Source of the DNA: Candidatus Avelusimicrobium facis
GTDB lineage: Bacteria; Elusimicrobiota; Elusimicrobia; Elusimicrobiales; Elusimicrobiaceae
Length of the DNA: 12,337 bases
Direction of reading: 5' to 3'
NCBI GenBank assembly: GCA_900762815.1
Contig: CAAFHX010000024.1
Location: 1 to 12,337 of the forward strand
Under the pieces are notes generated by a model. That model ran no database searches. It saw nothing but the letters and a program-made list of their open reading frames with translations, and was not told the DNA's origin. Both the position numbers and the translations under genes were made by a program. Numbering within the stretch: position 1 is the first letter of the stretch; each line of letters opens with the position of its first letter. Below are positions 6,572 through 12,337 of the stretch, piece after piece.

Positions 6572-6690
6572 GGGTCATGCTGAGAGGTCTCTGCTCAGGA
6601 TCTTCCATTTTCCCGTTGTTTATTTAACAAAGACAACGACCACTACTAGAAAAATGGAAGATCCTGAACTAAAACTTTTCAGGATGACCC
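6572..6690. repeat. 119-bp nested palindromic repeat element
   Basis: Outer arms GGGTCATGCTGA (6572-6583) and TCAGGATGACCC (6679-6690) pair with one mismatch. Inside, CAGGATCTTCCATTTT (6596-6611) pairs perfectly over 16 bp with AAAATGGAAGATCCTG (6651-6666), and an inner CGTTGT/ACAACG stem (6614-6619 with 6633-6638) sits at the tip. This is a MITE/REP-like foldback with no coding capacity. The GTCAT...ATGAC ends are typical of short dispersed bacterial palindromes. Confidence 0.75.
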
Positions 6691-6730
6691 CTGTTTTGTG
6701 TAACAACAAAAAGCGAACAGCAATAAGGCT

Positions 6731-6762
6731 GGGATTCCCGATAACAACCTTCGGGAATGACG
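6731..6762. repeat. short palindromic repeat of the ATTCCCG...CGGGAAT type
   Basis: ATTCCCG (6734-6740) and CGGGAAT (6752-6758) form a 7-bp stem with an 11-nt loop, followed by GACG. It resembles the widespread ATTCCC-n-GGGAAT dispersed repeats known from several bacteria (for example neisserial dRS3), but the loop differs in length. Confidence 0.65.
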
Positions 6763-6792
6763 ATATGGATGGAACGGCCCCGGGAACGCTGC

Positions 6793-6815
6793 ACGCCGCT
6801 ACTGCGGCAATGACG
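6793..6815. repeat. short palindromic repeat GCCGC-TACT-GCGGC
   Basis: A 5-bp stem (6795-6799 with 6804-6808) closed by TACT and followed by AATGACGG, the same ATGAC tail as the neighbouring palindrome at 6731-6762. Confidence 0.45.
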
Positions 6816-6849
6816 GCCTGGGTGGGACGGCAGAGCGGCTATAAAATTA

Positions 6850-6895
6850 GGTCATCCTGGAGTGTCTGGCGGCCCGCGGGGTTCCAGGATCTGTC
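6850..6895. repeat. palindromic repeat GGTCATCCTGGA...TCCAGGAT
   Basis: ATCCTGGA (6854-6861) pairs perfectly with TCCAGGAT (6883-6890) across a 21-nt GC-rich loop. It starts with GGTCAT, echoing the outer arm of the 119-bp element. Confidence 0.6.
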
Positions 6896-6930
6896 GTTTT
6901 CCTTATCTTTACAGCAACAGGCCCCGGACG

Positions 6931-6952
6931 ATGACCTTCCAGGGTGAAGGTC
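6931..6952. repeat. short palindrome GACCTTC-CAGGGT-GAAGGTC
   Basis: A perfect 7-bp stem (6933-6939 with 6946-6952) with a 6-nt loop, again introduced by ATGAC. It is the last of five palindromes in the 6531-6960 gap. The rest of the gap to 7044 shows nothing further and no clear terminator for the glycosyltransferase gene. Confidence 0.6.
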
Positions 6953-7044
6953 TGAGAGGAAAAGGCCGTTATCAAACGCCCTCGTCCCCCCATTTATTAC
7001 AGCACGCCGGACTTTTGCTTTTTCCTCCCCGAAAAAAGTGATTT

Positions 7045-8256
7045 TTACTTCTCAAAGGTTTCCTTAAACCATTTCACAATCCACTCGGGTTTGTAGTCAA
7101 TGATTTTTTGGTTGTGGCGGGTGTAGCTCTCCGCCGGAGCGAAAATCTGTTTCTCACGCGGCAAAAACGGATAAATATAATCCGTTACCACCTCAATATT
7201 GGGATACCACAAATTGTGCACCTTTTTATCTATCCAATGCTGCAACCCCAAATTCGGCAGTCCCAATCCGGCCGACGCCGCCCAAAAAACGGAGTTGACC
7301 GCAATGACATACAAGGGAAATTGTGCCTTGAGCAGCAAGAGCAAGTGCCACGTCTCATTAATACTTAATTTTTTGATGTCAATTTCCAAATACGCCGGAT
7401 TTTGTACGGGGCCGCCTTTGGTCACGCTCATGACAAAATATCCCTCGTCTATCAAGCTTTCCGCCAGCGCACGAATATGCGGATACACATAATTGGACCC
7501 GCGGGAATCCAGCTGCAAAAACACGATGCCTTTTTTGCCCTGGGCCTGCCGCCCGGCACGTGCAAACAACTCCGCCACCACCGGGGCAGGCTGCGCCGGA
7601 AAGTACATCTGCGGGGCGGGCACGGCCGACGGCACGGGCAAGCCAAAGGTTTCAAACAAACTCTTCACGCGGTGCGCAACGCGGATGCTGTAATCGTAAT
7701 ACACGGGCACGGCCAAAAAGCCTTCGGGAATGTTTTTAAACGCATCCTCGTAGCAGTAGTTCTTCCAAATGAACGGGTGGCGGTACCCGTTGAAATAAAA
7801 TACCTTTTCAATGTGCGGATTGCTCTGCAAGAGCTTGCCCACCAACGGGGAATTGTTGCGGTCAAACTGCGCCCCGACATAGGCGTAAAAGGGCAGCGTG
7901 GGGTACTTTTGTTTCAAGGCGGCAATCATCGGCGTGGCGTAGAGATAATCGCCGATGCCCATAAAGAAAATCAGCGCCAAGCCCTGCACCTGCGGATTGA
8001 CCGCCAGGGCTTTGTCAAAATCATAATACACATGCTCGTGGCGGTAGAGCGGGCGGGAAATGCGGTACCAATTTTTATTCAAGGGGAGCCTTTCCTGCAC
8101 CGTTTTTGCAGGTGTTTGCTTATTGTCAAACTGATACCACACGGGCGTGCGCGCCGTACCCAGCCCCAAGGCCCTATGGCCCAGCCAGCGCAAGGTTTCA
8201 TACACCACGCACAACGGGCGGTGCGCACACAAAAAAGCATTCATCCGTTCATTCAT
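7045..8256 (-). CDS. glycosyltransferase family 9-like (heptosyltransferase fold) protein
   Basis: A 403-residue protein. The segment LALIFFMGIGDYLYATPMIA followed by ALKQKYP (residues 93-119) matches the N-terminal Rossmann start of GT9 heptosyltransferases (G-x-GD-x-L-x-x-x-P-x-x-x-x-LK). In the C-terminal half, GKKGIVFLQLDSRGSNYVYP (240-259), VMSVTKGGP (275-283) and AVNSVFWAASAGLGLPNLGL (319-338) occupy the places of the family's donor-binding loops. The usual D-S-G-x-x-H motif is altered to NSVFW, so the donor may not be ADP-heptose. A role in transferring sugar to lipopolysaccharide or another surface glycan at the inner membrane is inferred. No transmembrane segment is seen. ATG 8256 is chosen because GAGGGGG lies 6 nt upstream; a second Met at codon 5 is possible. 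It is a lone gene, divergent from nifJ, with no other envelope-sugar genes nearby. Confidence 0.65.
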   Translation of the reverse strand: MNERMNAFLCAHRPLCVVYETLRWLGHRALGLGTARTPVWYQFDNKQTPAKTVQERLPLNKNWYRISRPLYRHEHVYYDFDKALAVNPQVQGLALIFFMGIGDYLYATPMIAALKQKYPTLPFYAYVGAQFDRNNSPLVGKLLQSNPHIEKVFYFNGYRHPFIWKNYCYEDAFKNIPEGFLAVPVYYDYSIRVAHRVKSLFETFGLPVPSAVPAPQMYFPAQPAPVVAELFARAGRQAQGKKGIVFLQLDSRGSNYVYPHIRALAESLIDEGYFVMSVTKGGPVQNPAYLEIDIKKLSINETWHLLLLLKAQFPLYVIAVNSVFWAASAGLGLPNLGLQHWIDKKVHNLWYPNIEVVTDYIYPFLPREKQIFAPAESYTRHNQKIIDYKPEWIVKWFKETFEK

Positions 8257-8262
8257 AAAAAT

Positions 8263-8293
8263 CCCCCTCTTTGGTATAGTTTACCAAAAAGAG
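8263..8293 (-). promoter_or_regulatory. inverted repeat and ribosome site upstream of the glycosyltransferase
   Basis: CTCTTTGGTA (8267-8276) faces TACCAAAAAGAG (8282-8293) across a 5-nt loop; 7 bp next to the loop are perfect and the rest match with a 2-nt bulge. The left arm overlaps the Shine-Dalgarno AGAGGGGG of the minus-strand gene. It could be an operator, or an RNA hairpin that hides the ribosome site if transcription starts upstream. Confidence 0.4.
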
Positions 8294-8336
8294 GACGGCC
8301 CAAGATAAAATACCCCCAAATTCCGGGGAGTTGTAT

Positions 8337-8365
8337 TTGCGCGGGGGCGGGGAAAATTATACAAT
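8337..8365 (+). promoter_or_regulatory. sigma70-type promoter of nifJ
   Basis: TTGCGC (8337-8342) and TACAAT (8360-8365) are separated by exactly 17 nt, the best -35/-10 pair in the window. A start near 8372 would give a leader of about 94 nt before ATG 8466. Confidence 0.6.
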
Positions 8366-8465
8366 GTTAAGGTAGTGCAAGGTCCGGCCCGCGTCCATAC
8401 AGCCGCCGGCAAAAGGCGGCGCGGGGCGGAAACTCGTTTTATATTACCACAAGGAGACTTACTCT
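8366..8465 (+). other. nifJ 5' leader with GC-rich stem-loop and ribosome binding site
   Basis: GCCGCC (8402-8407) pairs with GGCGGC (8415-8420) across GGCAAAA. The flanks can extend the stem (GCCCGCG upstream against CGCGGGGC downstream, with a bulge). A T-rich run (TTTTATATT) follows about 15 nt later, too far for a classic terminator. The Shine-Dalgarno AAGGAG (8451-8456) is 9 nt before ATG 8466. No known riboswitch class is recognised; the stem may stabilise the message or bind a regulator. Confidence 0.4.
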
Positions 8466-12026
<3,561 letters not shown>

Positions 12027-12044
12027 TTTACGCTAAAGCGTATA

Positions 12045-12085
12045 AAAACCCCCAGCTTGCTAATGCTTGCTGGGGGTTTTCTTAT
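12045..12085. terminator. bidirectional Rho-independent terminator
   Basis: AAAACCCCCAGC (12045-12056) pairs perfectly over 12 bp with GCTGGGGGTTTT (12069-12080) around a 12-nt loop. T-runs follow on both strands, so it can stop nifJ from the left and the pilin-like gene from the right. A smaller TACGCT-AA-AGCGTA hairpin sits just before it (12029-12042). From 12086 to 12193 I see no gene or clear signal. Confidence 0.88.
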
Positions 12086-12193
12086 TCTTAATACTTTCAA
12101 AGGAACTTTTATACGGCAGATATAGCTAAAACCACTTGCGGACTATTCTATTAAAAGGCTTTTTGGCAAGCAGGGTTGGCCCACAACAAACGC

Positions 12194-12337
12194 TTAAAAT
12201 TTATAAGCCAAACCTGCTCCGTATCCTGTTAAGTTTGCGGCTGCCCAATAACGCGCCCCCATACTTTCGCAAAGTTTGGCATATTTATCATTTCTATCTG
12301 CCGTCAAGGCCCAACAACAAGAAGGCCCCCATGCGGC
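12194..12337 (-). CDS. C-terminal fragment of a probable pilin-like protein
   Basis: Open for 47 codons from the right edge of the window to TAA at 12194-12196. The residues visible (CCWALTADRNDKYAKLCESM, then a Tyr/Gly/Ala-rich tail ending AGLAYKF) read as real protein. The pattern of a Cys, a short loop and then LCESMG parallels the [17 protein letters not shown] end of the complete pilin at 5968, and many pilin-like proteins of this lineage end with a disulfide-bounded segment of this sort. The N-terminus that would prove the prepilin signal lies outside the window, so the assignment is tentative. It converges on nifJ and shares the terminator at 12045. Confidence 0.5.
   Translation of the reverse strand, partial: AAWGPSCCWALTADRNDKYAKLCESMGARYWAAANLTGYGAGLAYKF

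Noticed and set aside
6531..6947. 138-codon plus-strand frame between the pilin and glycosyltransferase genes
   Set aside because: It runs straight through five palindromic repeats, has no ribosome site and its composition changes with each repeat, so it is not a gene.
7402..8370. 322-codon plus-strand frame opposite the glycosyltransferase
   Set aside because: Antisense shadow; the minus-strand protein has clear fold motifs and a ribosome site.

Overview
The window looks like a piece of a gut-type, strictly fermentative bacterium, most probably an elusimicrobial (Elusimicrobiota) lineage. This is inferred from three things: prepilin-type proteins with the FTLIEL-to-ALPQY N-terminus (one complete, one probable fragment), a single-chain pyruvate:ferredoxin oxidoreductase with strongly C-ending codon use, and the mix of stand-alone housekeeping genes. 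No rRNA, tRNA, CRISPR array, integrase or transposase gene was seen, so the taxonomic assignment rests on protein style only.

Layout from left to right. Positions 1-150 hold the middle of an ArsR-type helix-turn-helix regulator on the minus strand; it stops abruptly near 150. There an A/T-rich plus-strand block begins (about 150-2788): the C-terminal remnant of a secreted protein, a full-length paralogue of it (690-1580), and a DUF4424 plus SH3b protein (1577-2788). The three are packed as an operon (4-nt gap, then a 4-nt ATGA overlap), and the two complete genes begin with an identical 54-nt signal-peptide segment. From 2882 to 4259, on the minus strand, come a doubtful 37-codon ORF and cinA. 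A compact 59-bp divergent region separates cinA from a small cysteine-rich C_GCAxxG_C_C protein (4319-4768). A terminator and about 500 bp without a convincing gene follow, then a nitroreductase (5341-5883), a terminator, and a convergent prepilin (5968-6447).

From 6531 to about 6960 the intergenic DNA is packed with five different short palindromes carrying GTCAT/ATGAC motifs, a REP/MITE-like repeat cluster. It is followed by a minus-strand GT9-like glycosyltransferase (7045-8256). A good -35/-10 promoter and a roughly 94-nt GC-rich leader then drive nifJ (8466-12026). A strong bidirectional terminator closes nifJ and also serves a partial minus-strand pilin-like gene that runs off the right edge.

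There is no single pathway. nifJ supplies acetyl-CoA and reduced ferredoxin. The nitroreductase and the cysteine-rich protein are plausible redox or electron-disposal partners. CinA salvages the pyridine-nucleotide by-product NMN. The GT9-like protein and the pilins act at the cell surface. The most unusual parts are the secreted-paralogue/DUF4424 block with its duplicated signal-peptide DNA, the abrupt junction near 150 (rearrangement or assembly chimera), the symmetric cinA divergent region with -10 boxes only 6 nt from each start codon, and the palindrome cluster.
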